From assembly GCF_017302275.1 (NCBI RefSeq), contig NZ_JAFLDR010000004.1, forward strand, positions 62,001-126,000: 64,000 nt of DNA. Direction: 5' to 3'. Under the pieces are notes generated by a model that saw only the letters and a program-made list of their open reading frames with translations, made no database searches and was not told the origin of the DNA. Of the stretch, positions 43,026-51,515 are shown piece by piece. This DNA comes from Sulfuritalea sp. GTDB lineage: Bacteria; Pseudomonadota; Gammaproteobacteria; Burkholderiales; Rhodocyclaceae. The position numbers and the translations under genes were made by a program. Positions within the stretch are counted from its first letter, which is position 1, and each line of letters starts with the position of its first letter.

Positions 43026-45818
43026 ATGACGCAGTCGCCATCCGCTGATCCGGCATCGAGCCTGCTCGCGCTGGTCGACGGGCTTGTCGCCGAGTTGAGG
43101 CCGGGTGCGCGCGCGATGGCCCGGCTGGACAGCCGGTTGGACAGGGACCTGGGGCTGGACAGCCTGGCCCGGGTCGAGTTGCTGGCGCGCATCGAAGCCA
43201 CATTCGGCATCCGCTTGGGCGAGGCCCTGCTCGGCAGCGCCGAGACGCCGCGCGACCTGCTCGCCGCCATCGTCGGCGGTGGCGAGGTCGGGGCCGATGA
43301 CCGCCCACACGAGCGCCGTGCGGCGCTGGATTCGAGCCATACGGATGTTCCGGACCAGGCGGCAACCCTGGTCGAGGTTCTGCTTTGGCATGCGCGGCAA
43401 CATCCGGCGCGGCCGCATGTCCTGTTCCAGCGCGGCCCGACGGAAATCGTGACGCTGACCTACGATGATCTGCTGGCCACCGCGCGCCGGCTTGCTGCCG
43501 GCTTGCGCGACCGCGGCGTGCGGCCTGGGGATTTCGTCGCGGTGATGCTGCCGACCGGGCTGGAGTTCTTCCACTCCTTCTACGGCATCCTGCTCGCGGG
43601 CGCCGTACCGGTGCCGATCTACCCGCCGACGCGGCCGGGCCAGATCGAGGATCACCTGCGACGCCAGGCCGGGATCCTGAAAAACTGCGAAGCGGTCGCG
43701 CTCGTGAGCTTCGATGCCGCGCGCATGGTGGCCCACATACTTTCCAGCCTGGTGCCCAGCCTGCGCACGGTGACCACGGCGGAAGACCTTTGCCGGGCGG
43801 GCGCCGACGGGGTAGGGCAGCTTGACCATCCCGGCACGCCCGGGGAGATCGCCTTCCTCCAATACACGTCGGGTTCGACCGGCAGCCCCAAGGGCGTGAC
43901 GCTCGATCACCGCAACCTGCTGGCCAACATCCGGGCCTGGGGCGAGGCCGTCGCCTTGACCCCGGCCGACGTGGTGGTCAGCTGGCTGCCGCTGTACCAC
44001 GACATGGGCCTGATCGGCGCCTGGCTGGGCAGCCTGTATCACGCCTGCCCGTTGGTGTTGATGTCGCCGCTGGATTTCCTCGCGCGCCCCGAACGCTGGC
44101 TGTGGGCGATCCACGAGCATCGCGGTACCGTAACCGCCGCACCCAACTTCGCTTTCGAACTGTGCCTGCGCCATCTCGACCCGCAGCGACTGCAGGGCCT
44201 GGACCTGGCTTCCTGGCGCTACGCAGCGAACGGTGCCGAACCGGTGGCGGCCGATACGCTGGCCCGCTTTGCCGCGGCCTTTCGTCCTTACGGCTTTCGC
44301 GGCCAGGCGCTGGCGCCGGTTTATGGTCTCGCCGAATGTTCGGTCGGGCTCGCCGTCTCGCCGCCGGGTCGCGGCCCGCTGATCGACCGGGTGCAGCGTG
44401 AGGCATTGGCCCTGGGCGAGGCACTCCCGGCGGCGAACGATGACGCGGAGGCGTTGCAGATCGTGGCCTGTGGCCGGCCACTGCCCCGCCACCAGGTACG
44501 CATCGTTGACGCTGAAGGCCGCGAATTGCCGCCACGCCGCGTCGGTCGCCTGGAATTCCGTGGCCCCTCGGCGACGCGCGGCTACTACCGCAATGCGGAG
44601 GCCACCGCCTTGCTCATGCGCGATGGCTGGCTGGATTCCGGTGACCTGGCATACCTTGCCGATGGCGACATATATATCGCCGGCCGCCTCAAGGACATGA
44701 TCATCCGCGGCGGGCGCAACCTCTACCCCTACGAGTTGGAAGACGCCGTCGGCGGCCTGCCCGGCGTGCGCCGCGGCTGCGTCGCCGTGTTCGGTGCCAA
44801 GGTGTCGGGGCTGGGGACAGAGAAACTGGTGGTGGTGGCCGAAAGCCGATTGACGGATGCCGCGGCAAGACAGGATCTGGTCCGGCGCATCGATGCATTG
44901 GCGGTGGATCTGCTCGGCGCGCCGCCGGACGAAGTGGTGCTGGCGGCGCCCAACTCCGTACTCAAGACCTCCAGCGGCAAGATCCGGCGCGCGGCCACGC
45001 GGGATGCGTATTGCGGCGATGGCTTCGGTCATCGTCCGCGGGCTCCGTGGCGACAGTTGCTGCGCCTGGCGGTGGCCGGAGCCTGGCGCCGCCTGGACAA
45101 CTTCGGCGCGATGCTGTACGGCGTTTATGCATGGGGCATTCTCGGCGCGTTGGTGGTGCCGTTTGCCGCCATCGCACTCCTGGTACCCGGCCTTGGCTGG
45201 CGCTGGCGCTGCTGCGCTGGCCTGGTGCGGACCGCTTTGCGCCTGTGCGGCATCCCGCTACAGGTGGATGGACTGGAGCGCCTGCTGCCCGGCCCCCAGG
45301 TTTTTGTCGCCAACCACGCCAGCTACATCGATGGTTTGATCGTGATCGCGGCGCTGCCGTTCCCCGTCGCCTTCGTCGCCAAGGCCGAATTGGCCAGCCA
45401 CCCGCTGGCGGGCCGACTCCTGCGCCGCTTTGGCGTGGAGTTCGTCCAGCGTTTTGACGTTCGCCAGGGGGTGGATGACGTGCGTCACCTGGCCGTGCTT
45501 GCCGCCACGAGGCCCTTGTTCTTCTTTGCCGAAGGAACCTTCACGCGGAGGTCCGGGCTGCGAACATTCCGGCTCGGCGCGTTCCAGATTGCCGTGCAGA
45601 ACGGCCTGAGCGTCACGCCGGTCGCTCTCGCGGGTACCCGTGATGTCCTGCGCGACGAGTCCTGGCTGCCGAAGCGAAGTGGCGTCCGTGTCAGCATCGG
45701 TGAAGCTGTCGCCGTCCAAGGCGATGGCTGGGCCGCCGCGCTGCGCACGCGTGATGCGGCACGAGCGGTGATCCTCAGGGAATGCGGCGAACCGGATCTC
45801 GGTGGCGATGAGGCGTGA
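43026..45818 (+). CDS. ACP / AMP-dependent ligase / PlsC acyltransferase fusion
   Basis: The 930-residue protein has three domains. Residues 1-85 form an acyl-carrier domain with the phosphopantetheine serine S46 in DLGLDSLARVEL. Residues about 110-660 form a fatty acyl-AMP ligase type domain (YTSGSTGSPKG 280-290, PLYHDMGLIGAWLG, RGGRNLYPYELE, SSGKIRR). Two hydrophobic segments follow near 690-735. Then comes a PlsC-type acyltransferase with NHASYID (763-769) and FAEGT (834-838). This suggests that a fatty acid is activated, loaded on the in-cis carrier and passed to a lysophospholipid or other acceptor at the membrane. Not in a polyketide cluster. The exact product is inferred. Confidence 0.88.
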   Translation: MTQSPSADPASSLLALVDGLVAELRPGARAMARLDSRLDRDLGLDSLARVELLARIEATFGIRLGEALLGSAETPRDLLAAIVGGGEVGADDRPHERRAALDSSHTDVPDQAATLVEVLLWHARQHPARPHVLFQRGPTEIVTLTYDDLLATARRLAAGLRDRGVRPGDFVAVMLPTGLEFFHSFYGILLAGAVPVPIYPPTRPGQIEDHLRRQAGILKNCEAVALVSFDAARMVAHILSSLVPSLRTVTTAEDLCRAGADGVGQLDHPGTPGEIAFLQYTSGSTGSPKGVTLDHRNLLANIRAWGEAVALTPADVVVSWLPLYHDMGLIGAWLGSLYHACPLVLMSPLDFLARPERWLWAIHEHRGTVTAAPNFAFELCLRHLDPQRLQGLDLASWRYAANGAEPVAADTLARFAAAFRPYGFRGQALAPVYGLAECSVGLAVSPPGRGPLIDRVQREALALGEALPAANDDAEALQIVACGRPLPRHQVRIVDAEGRELPPRRVGRLEFRGPSATRGYYRNAEATALLMRDGWLDSGDLAYLADGDIYIAGRLKDMIIRGGRNLYPYELEDAVGGLPGVRRGCVAVFGAKVSGLGTEKLVVVAESRLTDAAARQDLVRRIDALAVDLLGAPPDEVVLAAPNSVLKTSSGKIRRAATRDAYCGDGFGHRPRAPWRQLLRLAVAGAWRRLDNFGAMLYGVYAWGILGALVVPFAAIALLVPGLGWRWRCCAGLVRTALRLCGIPLQVDGLERLLPGPQVFVANHASYIDGLIVIAALPFPVAFVAKAELASHPLAGRLLRRFGVEFVQRFDVRQGVDDVRHLAVLAATRPLFFFAEGTFTRRSGLRTFRLGAFQIAVQNGLSVTPVALAGTRDVLRDESWLPKRSGVRVSIGEAVAVQGDGWAAALRTRDAARAVILRECGEPDLGGDEA

Positions 45819-45854
45819 TGGCGGAGCATCGCAGCGGTGAGTCGGTGCGATGTT

Positions 45855-46166
45855 TCAGCAGCATGCGGCGGCGACACGATGCAGCTTTTCGATTACGACG
45901 AGCGCCTCTACCATGCTGTTGACCGGAATCATGGCTTCGCGGCCGCTGCCGAAGGCGCCACCAACGCAAGAGATCTTTGGTTCACAGCGAGTAGGCTCGA
46001 CGAACTGGATGATGCCGAGGTTGATCCAACGCCGCTTGCCCGTTTCGTCAATCGGCACTTCGTGGACACAGAAGGCCGTGAAGCCGGGAATCACCGGCTG
46101 GGCGTAGCCCGTCGCCGTGCCGGCGGCTGTTTCACCTACCACCAGAAATGTCCGAAACAGGCTCAA
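45855..46166 (-). CDS. Uncertain ORF of unknown function
   Basis: A 103-codon frame starts at TTG 46166 with GGAGG six bases upstream on the minus strand. The product (MSLFRTFLVVGETAAGTATG ... EVPIDETGKRRWINLG ... IPVNSMVEALVVIEKLHR) has protein-like composition and GC-rich third positions, but no family is recognised and the opposite strand is also open. It occupies the otherwise empty 527-base gap between the fusion gene and the transporter operon. The rest of the gap (46167-46345) should hold the promoter of the transporter operon; none was identified. Confidence 0.3.
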   Translation of the reverse strand: MSLFRTFLVVGETAAGTATGYAQPVIPGFTAFCVHEVPIDETGKRRWINLGIIQFVEPTRCEPKISCVGGAFGSGREAMIPVNSMVEALVVIEKLHRVAAACC

Positions 46167-46345
46167 GGGAGTCCTCCACCGCGAGCGCAGGATCGGCTCG
46201 CCGAAGGGCAACGCAGACTCGTTCGAAGGCTGGCGCCGTGGATGATCCCACAGGCTTGCGCATTCGAGAGCGCCACCGCATAATCGACCGACACAACAAT
46301 TCATGTGTCGCCGACCGGCGCACCCATCCCGACGACTGGCGCTTG

Positions 46346-47125
46346 ATGGCAGACGATTGCATTCTGGAGACGAAGGGTCTCGTCAAGGAATTTCGCGGTT
46401 TCGTGGCGGTCAATGGCGTAGACCTCAAGGTCAGGCGCGGGCATATCCATGCGCTGATCGGTCCCAATGGCGCAGGCAAGACCACCTGCTTCAACCTGCT
46501 GACCAAGTTCCTCGAACCGACACGCGGCAGTATACATTTCAACGGCGTCGACTTTACCCGCGATACTCCAGAGCGTATCGCGCGGCGCGGTATCGTGCGC
46601 TCCTTCCAGATCTCCGCCGTGTTTCCGCATCTCACCGTGCTGGAGAACGTGCGCATCGCATTGCAGCGCAATCTGGGCACCAGCTTCCATTTCTGGAAGT
46701 CCGATCGCAGCCTTGACCAGCTCAACGGCCGCGCCATGGAACTACTGACCTCGGTCGGACTGGAAGCCCATGCCGGCATGGTGACAGTGGAGATGCCCTA
46801 CGGCCGCAAGCGTGCGCTGGAAATCGCCACGACCCTGGCGCTCGACCCGGAACTCATGCTTCTCGATGAACCCACCCAGGGCATGGGCCATGAAGACGTG
46901 CACCGGGTCATGGAGCTGATCAAGCAGGTGTCGGCCAACCGCACCATCCTCATGGTGGAACACAACATGAAGGTGGTGGCCGGAATTTCCGACACGCTGA
47001 CCGTGCTCGCGCGTGGCTCGGTGCTGGCCGAAGGGCCTTACGCCGAAGTGGCGGCCAATCCCCTGGTAATCGAGGCTTACATGGGTACCGAGGTCGCGGA
47101 ACTGGCCTCGCCGGCGGGTCACTGA
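46346..47125 (+). CDS. livG: Branched-chain-type ABC transporter ATPase LivG
   Basis: The 259-residue ATPase has Walker A GPNGAGKTT (39-47), signature MPYGRKRALEIATTLA and Walker B LMLLDEPTQGMG. The insert typical of LivG (around FHFWKSDRSLDQLNGRAMELL) is present. It is one of two ATPases of the five-gene HAAT-type importer. The ATG at 46346 was chosen because ILETKGLVKEFRGF follows directly; the longer open frame upstream has no family match. It overlaps livF by one base (TGATG). Confidence 0.92.
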   Translation: MADDCILETKGLVKEFRGFVAVNGVDLKVRRGHIHALIGPNGAGKTTCFNLLTKFLEPTRGSIHFNGVDFTRDTPERIARRGIVRSFQISAVFPHLTVLENVRIALQRNLGTSFHFWKSDRSLDQLNGRAMELLTSVGLEAHAGMVTVEMPYGRKRALEIATTLALDPELMLLDEPTQGMGHEDVHRVMELIKQVSANRTILMVEHNMKVVAGISDTLTVLARGSVLAEGPYAEVAANPLVIEAYMGTEVAELASPAGH

Positions 47126-47832
47126 TGAGCGCTACCGAGTTCCTCCGCGTATCCGACCTGCATGCGTTCTACGGCGAGTCCCATGTGCTGCATGGCATGG
47201 ACTTCGCGGTGCGGCGCGGCGAATGCATTTCCCTGCTCGGCCGCAATGGTGCGGGGCGCACCACCACCCTGCGCGCGATTCTCGGCCTGACCGGACGGCG
47301 CACCGGCTCGATCATGCTCAACGGGCGCGAAGTGATCAACATGCCCTCGCATCGCATTGCCCAGCTTGGCGTCGGCTACTGCCCGGAAGAGCGCGGCATC
47401 TATGCCAGCCTGAGTTGCGAGGAGAACCTGCTGTTGCCGCCGCAGGTCGCCAGCGGCGGACTGACACTCGACGAGATCTACGAGATGTTCCCCAACCTCA
47501 AGGAACGTCGCAACAGCCAAGGGACGCGGCTGTCGGGTGGCGAGCAGCAGATGCTGGCGATGGCACGCATCCTGCGCACCGGGGCGCGCCTGCTGCTGCT
47601 GGACGAGGTGTCGGAAGGCCTGGCGCCGGTGATCGTGCAGAAAATAGCCGAGGTCATCCGCCAACTCAAGGAACGTGACTACACCATCATCCTGGTCGAG
47701 CAGAATTTCCGCTTTGCCGCCCCCCTGGCCGATCGCATGTTCATCGTCGAGCACGGCCAGGTGGTAGCGGAAATCCTGCAGGGCGAGATCGAACAGAAGC
47801 AGGATTTGCTGCAGGAATACCTCGGGGTCTGA
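47125..47832 (+). CDS. livF: Branched-chain-type ABC transporter ATPase LivF, Walker A Lys to Arg
   Basis: The 235-residue ATPase of the LivF subfamily has signature TRLSGGEQQMLAMARIL, Walker B LLLLDEVSEGLAP and His switch residue position near IILVEQNF. Its Walker A reads GRNGAGRTT (39-47): the phosphate-binding lysine is replaced by arginine, R45. Similar GRNG-GR variants are, to my knowledge, found in some LivF-like proteins; how they bind ATP is not settled here. The codon is CGC, clear in the sequence. The partner LivG has a normal Walker A. Confidence 0.92.
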   Translation: MSATEFLRVSDLHAFYGESHVLHGMDFAVRRGECISLLGRNGAGRTTTLRAILGLTGRRTGSIMLNGREVINMPSHRIAQLGVGYCPEERGIYASLSCEENLLLPPQVASGGLTLDEIYEMFPNLKERRNSQGTRLSGGEQQMLAMARILRTGARLLLLDEVSEGLAPVIVQKIAEVIRQLKERDYTIILVEQNFRFAAPLADRMFIVEHGQVVAEILQGEIEQKQDLLQEYLGV

Positions 47833-47872
47833 CGCTTCCGGCCCTGATCATTTTTTTCAAGGAGGAGACACC

Positions 47873-49102
47873 ATGATGAAACGCAAGCTGCTGGCCCTGA
47901 CCCTTTCCGCGTTGTTCCTGCCGGCCGCCGGGTCCGCGCTGGCGCAGGCCGGAAAGATATCCGGCGACGTGGTCAAGATCGCCGTGCTGACCGACATGTC
48001 CGGCGTGTATTCCGCGCTGGGCGGAAAGGGTTCGGTGCTGGGGGCCGAGATGGCGATCGAGGATTTCAAGGCCAAGTTCAAGCCCAAGTTCAAGATCGAA
48101 CTTGTCTCCGCCGACCACCAGAACAAGGCCGACGTGGGTTCCAACAAGGTCCGCGAGTGGTACGACACTCAGGGCGTGGACATGGTCACGGACGTTCTGA
48201 ATTCCGGCGTGGCGATTGCCGTGGCCAAGGTCACCACGGAAAAGAACAAGATCATGCTCAACACCGGCGCCGCGTCGACACGCCTGACGAACGAGGATTG
48301 CGCGCCCAGCAACGTGGTGCACTACGTGTATGACACCTACGCGCTGGCCAACGGCCCCGGCAAGGCGGTGACCAAGCAGGGCAAGGACAGCTGGTTCTTC
48401 CTGACCGCCGACTACGCCTTCGGCCATTCGCTGGAAAAAGATACTACCGATGCGGTCAAGGCCAACGGCGGCAAGGTGCTCGGTGCCGTCCGCCATCCGC
48501 TGAATGCGTCGGACTTCTCGTCCTTCCTGCTCCAGGCCCAGGCGTCGAAGGCAAAGGTGGTCGGCCTCGCCAACGCCGGTGGCGACACCATCAACTCGAT
48601 CAAGGCGGCCAACGAGTTCGGCCTGACCAAGAACCAGACCGTGGTCGGCCTGCTGACGACCATTGTCGACATCCATGCGCTCGGCCTGCCTACCACGCAA
48701 GGCATGATGTTCACCGAGGGCTTCTACTGGAACCTGAACCAGGAAACGCGCGAATTCAGCCGCCGCTTCTTCAGCAAGCACAAGGGGATGCCCAACATGC
48801 TGCCCGCCGGTACCTATTCGGCGGTTTTGCATTACCTCAAGGCGGTGCAGGCGGCCGGTACCGACGATACGGCGGCGGTGATGAAGCAGATGAAGGCCAC
48901 GCCGATCAACGACGCCTTTGCCAAGGGCGGCAAGATTCGCGACGACGGCCGCATGATCCATGACATGTACCTGGTCGAGGTCAAGAAGCAGAGCGAGTCG
49001 AAAGAGCCGTGGGACTACTACCACGTGAAGCAGGTGATTCCCGCCGAGGAGGCGTTCCAGCCGATGGCGCTGTCGCGCTGCGCCGCCGTGGCGAAAAAGT
49101 AG
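47873..49102 (+). CDS. Branched-chain-type ABC transporter substrate-binding protein
   Basis: The 409-residue periplasmic binding protein of type I fold has a signal peptide 1-25, ending SALAQA. VVKIAVLTDMSGVYSALGGKGSVLGAEMAIED and FFLTADYAFGHSLEKD are typical of Leu/Ile/Val-type and aromatic-acid binders. The neighbouring CoA ligase and hydratase genes suggest that the ligand may be an organic or aromatic acid rather than an amino acid (inference). AAGGAGGAG precedes the ATG. Confidence 0.9.
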   Translation: MMKRKLLALTLSALFLPAAGSALAQAGKISGDVVKIAVLTDMSGVYSALGGKGSVLGAEMAIEDFKAKFKPKFKIELVSADHQNKADVGSNKVREWYDTQGVDMVTDVLNSGVAIAVAKVTTEKNKIMLNTGAASTRLTNEDCAPSNVVHYVYDTYALANGPGKAVTKQGKDSWFFLTADYAFGHSLEKDTTDAVKANGGKVLGAVRHPLNASDFSSFLLQAQASKAKVVGLANAGGDTINSIKAANEFGLTKNQTVVGLLTTIVDIHALGLPTTQGMMFTEGFYWNLNQETREFSRRFFSKHKGMPNMLPAGTYSAVLHYLKAVQAAGTDDTAAVMKQMKATPINDAFAKGGKIRDDGRMIHDMYLVEVKKQSESKEPWDYYHVKQVIPAEEAFQPMALSRCAAVAKK

Positions 49103-49130
49103 GCCGTCTGCCAATGCAGGGGATGTTCGC

Positions 49131-50018
49131 ATGACGGAGATTTTCGGCGTACCCATACAGGCCCTGTTCGGCCAGCTCATGCTCGGGCTGGTCAACGGGT
49201 CCTTTTATGCCGTTCTGAGTCTTGGGCTGGCCGTGATCTTCGGCATGCTGAACATCATCAACTTCGCCCATGGCGCCCTTTACATGACCGGCGCCATGCT
49301 GGCCTGGATATTTCTCGAATACCTTGGCGTCGGCTACTGGTGGTCGCTGCTGCTGGCGCCGGTTTGCGTTGGCCTGATCGGCATCGCCATCGAGCGACTG
49401 ATGCTGCAATGGCTGTACAAGCTCGACCACCTTTACGGCCTGTTGCTGACCTTCGGCCTGGCGCTGATGATCGAAGGCCTGTTCCGCGATCTGTATGGCG
49501 TCGCCGGCCAGCCCTACTCGATCCCCGAGGAACTGTCCGGCGCCTTCAACCTCGGCTTCATGTTCCTGCCCAAGTATCGCGCCTGGACCATCGTCGCTTC
49601 GCTGTCGGTCTGTCTGTTGACCTGGTACATGATCGAAAAGACGAGGCTCGGCGCCTATCTGCGTGCCGCCACCGAAAACCCCAGGTTGACGCAGGCTTTC
49701 GGCATCAACGTGCCGCTGATGGTGATGCTGACCTACGGCTTCGGCGTCGGCCTCGCCGGATTTGCCGGCGTGCTGGCCGCCCCGGCTTCCCAGGTCGGGC
49801 CGCTGATGGGCTCCAACCTGATCATCGTTGTCTTCGCCGTGGTCGTGATCGGCGGCATGGGTTCCATTCTCGGTTCGGTGGTAACGGGCCTCGCGCTCGG
49901 CATCATCGAGGGCATGACCAAGGTTTTCTGGCCGGAAGCCAGTGCCACCGTGGTGTTCATGATCATGGCGGTGGTGCTCATGATCCGTCCGGCCGGCCTG
50001 TTCGGGAGGGAGAAATGA
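49131..50018 (+). CDS. livH: Branched-chain-type ABC transporter permease LivH
   Basis: The 295-residue protein has about eight hydrophobic segments. LVNGSFYAVLSLGLAVIFGMLNIINFAHGALYM at the N-terminus and GSNLIIVVFAVVVIGGMGSILGSVVTGLALG near the C-terminus are family signatures (the latter is the ATPase-contact loop). Its stop overlaps the livM start by four bases. Confidence 0.94.
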   Translation: MTEIFGVPIQALFGQLMLGLVNGSFYAVLSLGLAVIFGMLNIINFAHGALYMTGAMLAWIFLEYLGVGYWWSLLLAPVCVGLIGIAIERLMLQWLYKLDHLYGLLLTFGLALMIEGLFRDLYGVAGQPYSIPEELSGAFNLGFMFLPKYRAWTIVASLSVCLLTWYMIEKTRLGAYLRAATENPRLTQAFGINVPLMVMLTYGFGVGLAGFAGVLAAPASQVGPLMGSNLIIVVFAVVVIGGMGSILGSVVTGLALGIIEGMTKVFWPEASATVVFMIMAVVLMIRPAGLFGREK

Positions 50019-50953
50019 GCCGGCGCGTCAGCATTGCCTACCTGATCGGACTCGGCTTGCTGCTGCTGGCGCCGATGTTCATCTATCCGATCCTGGTGAT
50101 GAAGGTGCTGTGCTTCGCGCTGTTCGCCTGCGCCTTCAACCTGCTGCTGGGATTTACGGGTCTGCTGTCCTTCGGCCACGCGGTGTTCCTCGGCAGCGCC
50201 GCCTATGTCACCGGCCACGCCCTGAAGGTATGGGAGTTGCCGACCCTGCTCGGCCTGCTGGCCGGCGCCGGCGCCGCGACGCTGCTGGGCTGGGTGATCG
50301 GCAGCCTCGCCATCCGCCGCCAAGGCATCTATTTCGCCATGGTGACGCTGGCACTGGCGCAGATGGTGTTCTTCTTCTTCCTGCAAGCGCCCTTTACTGG
50401 TGGCGAGGACGGCCTGCAGGGCGTGCCGCGCGGAACCCTGTTCGGCCTCGACCTGGCCGACGACATCAACCTCTACTACCTGGTGCTGGCGATTTTTGCC
50501 GGCGCCTTCTGGCTGATCCAGCGCACCATCCATTCGCCTTTCGGGCAGATCCTCAAGGCCATCCGCGAAAACGAACCGCGTGCAATTTCTCTCGGCTACG
50601 ACGTGGCGAAGTACAAGCTGCTGGCCTTCGTGCTGTCCGCGGGGCTGGCCGGCCTCGCCGGGGCGACCAAGACCCTGGTGTTCAAGTTCGCCACGCTGAC
50701 CGACGCCCACTGGCACACCTCGGGCGAGGTGGTGCTGATGACGCTGCTGGGCGGCATGGGCACCGTGTTCGGGCCGGTGGTGGGGGCGACGGTCATCGTC
50801 ACGCTGCAGAACGAACTGGCCGACAAGGTCGGGTCGCTGGTCACGGTGATCATGGGAGCGATCTTCGTCATCTGCGTGCTGGCTTTCCGCCGCGGCATCG
50901 TCGGCGAATCGCTGGCGCTATACCAGCGCATGATCGGTCAGAAGAGCCGCTGA
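50015..50953 (+). CDS. livM: Branched-chain-type ABC transporter permease LivM
   Basis: The 312-residue protein has multiple membrane helices. FNLLLGFTGLLSFGHAVFLGSAAYV, the coupling region GQILKAIRENEPRAISLGYDV and LLGGMGTVFGPVVGA are family signatures. GGGAGGGAGAA precedes the ATG, which overlaps the livH stop. This is the last gene of the transporter operon livG-livF-binding protein-livH-livM. Confidence 0.94.
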   Translation: MSRRVSIAYLIGLGLLLLAPMFIYPILVMKVLCFALFACAFNLLLGFTGLLSFGHAVFLGSAAYVTGHALKVWELPTLLGLLAGAGAATLLGWVIGSLAIRRQGIYFAMVTLALAQMVFFFFLQAPFTGGEDGLQGVPRGTLFGLDLADDINLYYLVLAIFAGAFWLIQRTIHSPFGQILKAIRENEPRAISLGYDVAKYKLLAFVLSAGLAGLAGATKTLVFKFATLTDAHWHTSGEVVLMTLLGGMGTVFGPVVGATVIVTLQNELADKVGSLVTVIMGAIFVICVLAFRRGIVGESLALYQRMIGQKSR

Positions 50954-50998
50954 AAGTTCCCAAAGGGACGCAGGGCACTGGCGCCGGCAACACGGCAC
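50952..50998 (+). repeat. Dispersed AGTCGG repeat, degenerate long form
   Basis: TGAAAGTTCCCAAAGGGACG, then CACTGGCGCCGGC and AACACGGCACC. The outer parts match the consensus; the middle differs. It starts at the livM stop codon. Confidence 0.5.
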
Positions 50999-51006
50999 CG
51001 TTGCCG
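50985..51006. terminator. Hairpin between convergent livM and dsbB
   Basis: CGGCAAC (50985-50991) and GTTGCCG (51000-51006) form a perfect 7-bp stem over an eight-base loop. No T-tract; it lies partly in a repeat copy. A weak bidirectional terminator is the likeliest role. Confidence 0.4.
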
Positions 51007-51008
51007 CA

Positions 51009-51512
51009 TCAGGGCTTGCGCAGCAGGGCCACCAGCATGGCCAAGGTCATGGCGCTGAACGCCGTCAGCGACCATTCCGCAATGGACAGGCCGAGGAACT
51101 TCCAGCCGGCCTCCGAGCACAGGCCGGATGCCTCGAACATCATCGGCCATCGCGTGCCGGCCCAATTCACGAAATGCTCCCACCACGGCTGGTCGGCGGT
51201 GCAATTCACGCCCTTGGCGAAACGTTGCAACCAGGTCTGGTAGGCCGCGATCCAGACTCCGGTCGCCGCCGTGGCGGCCATGACGAGCGCCATCAGACGT
51301 CGCGGCTGCTTTGATCCGGCGAGCATCCAGGCGGCACCCGATTCCAGCACCAGCAGCAGGTAGAGCATGCGCTGCAGGATGCACAGCGGACAGGCGGCCA
51401 GGTTCAGCGTCTGGGCCAGCACCACGCCTCCGGCGACCAGCCCCAGCGCCGTTGCGCCCGTGACGGCGAACAGGCCGCGCGGGGCGAGCAGGAGGGCGGA
51501 CGCCAGAGGCAT
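51009..51512 (-). CDS. dsbB: Disulfide bond formation protein DsbB
   Basis: This four-helix inner-membrane protein of 167 residues reoxidises DsbA and passes electrons to quinone. CPLC (C41, C44) is the quinone-side pair. The second pair is in GVNCTADQ and ASGLCSEAG. It begins three bases after the dsbA stop, so the two form an operon with dsbA first. Confidence 0.95.
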   Translation of the reverse strand: MPLASALLLAPRGLFAVTGATALGLVAGGVVLAQTLNLAACPLCILQRMLYLLLVLESGAAWMLAGSKQPRRLMALVMAATAATGVWIAAYQTWLQRFAKGVNCTADQPWWEHFVNWAGTRWPMMFEASGLCSEAGWKFLGLSIAEWSLTAFSAMTLAMLVALLRKP

Positions 51513-51515
51513 CGC

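Noticed and set aside
45837-46283. Plus-strand open frame in the gap before livG
   Set aside because: It is Ala/Arg-rich with poor start signals and overlaps a minus-strand frame with a better ribosome site; neither is certain, so only the minus one was listed at low confidence.
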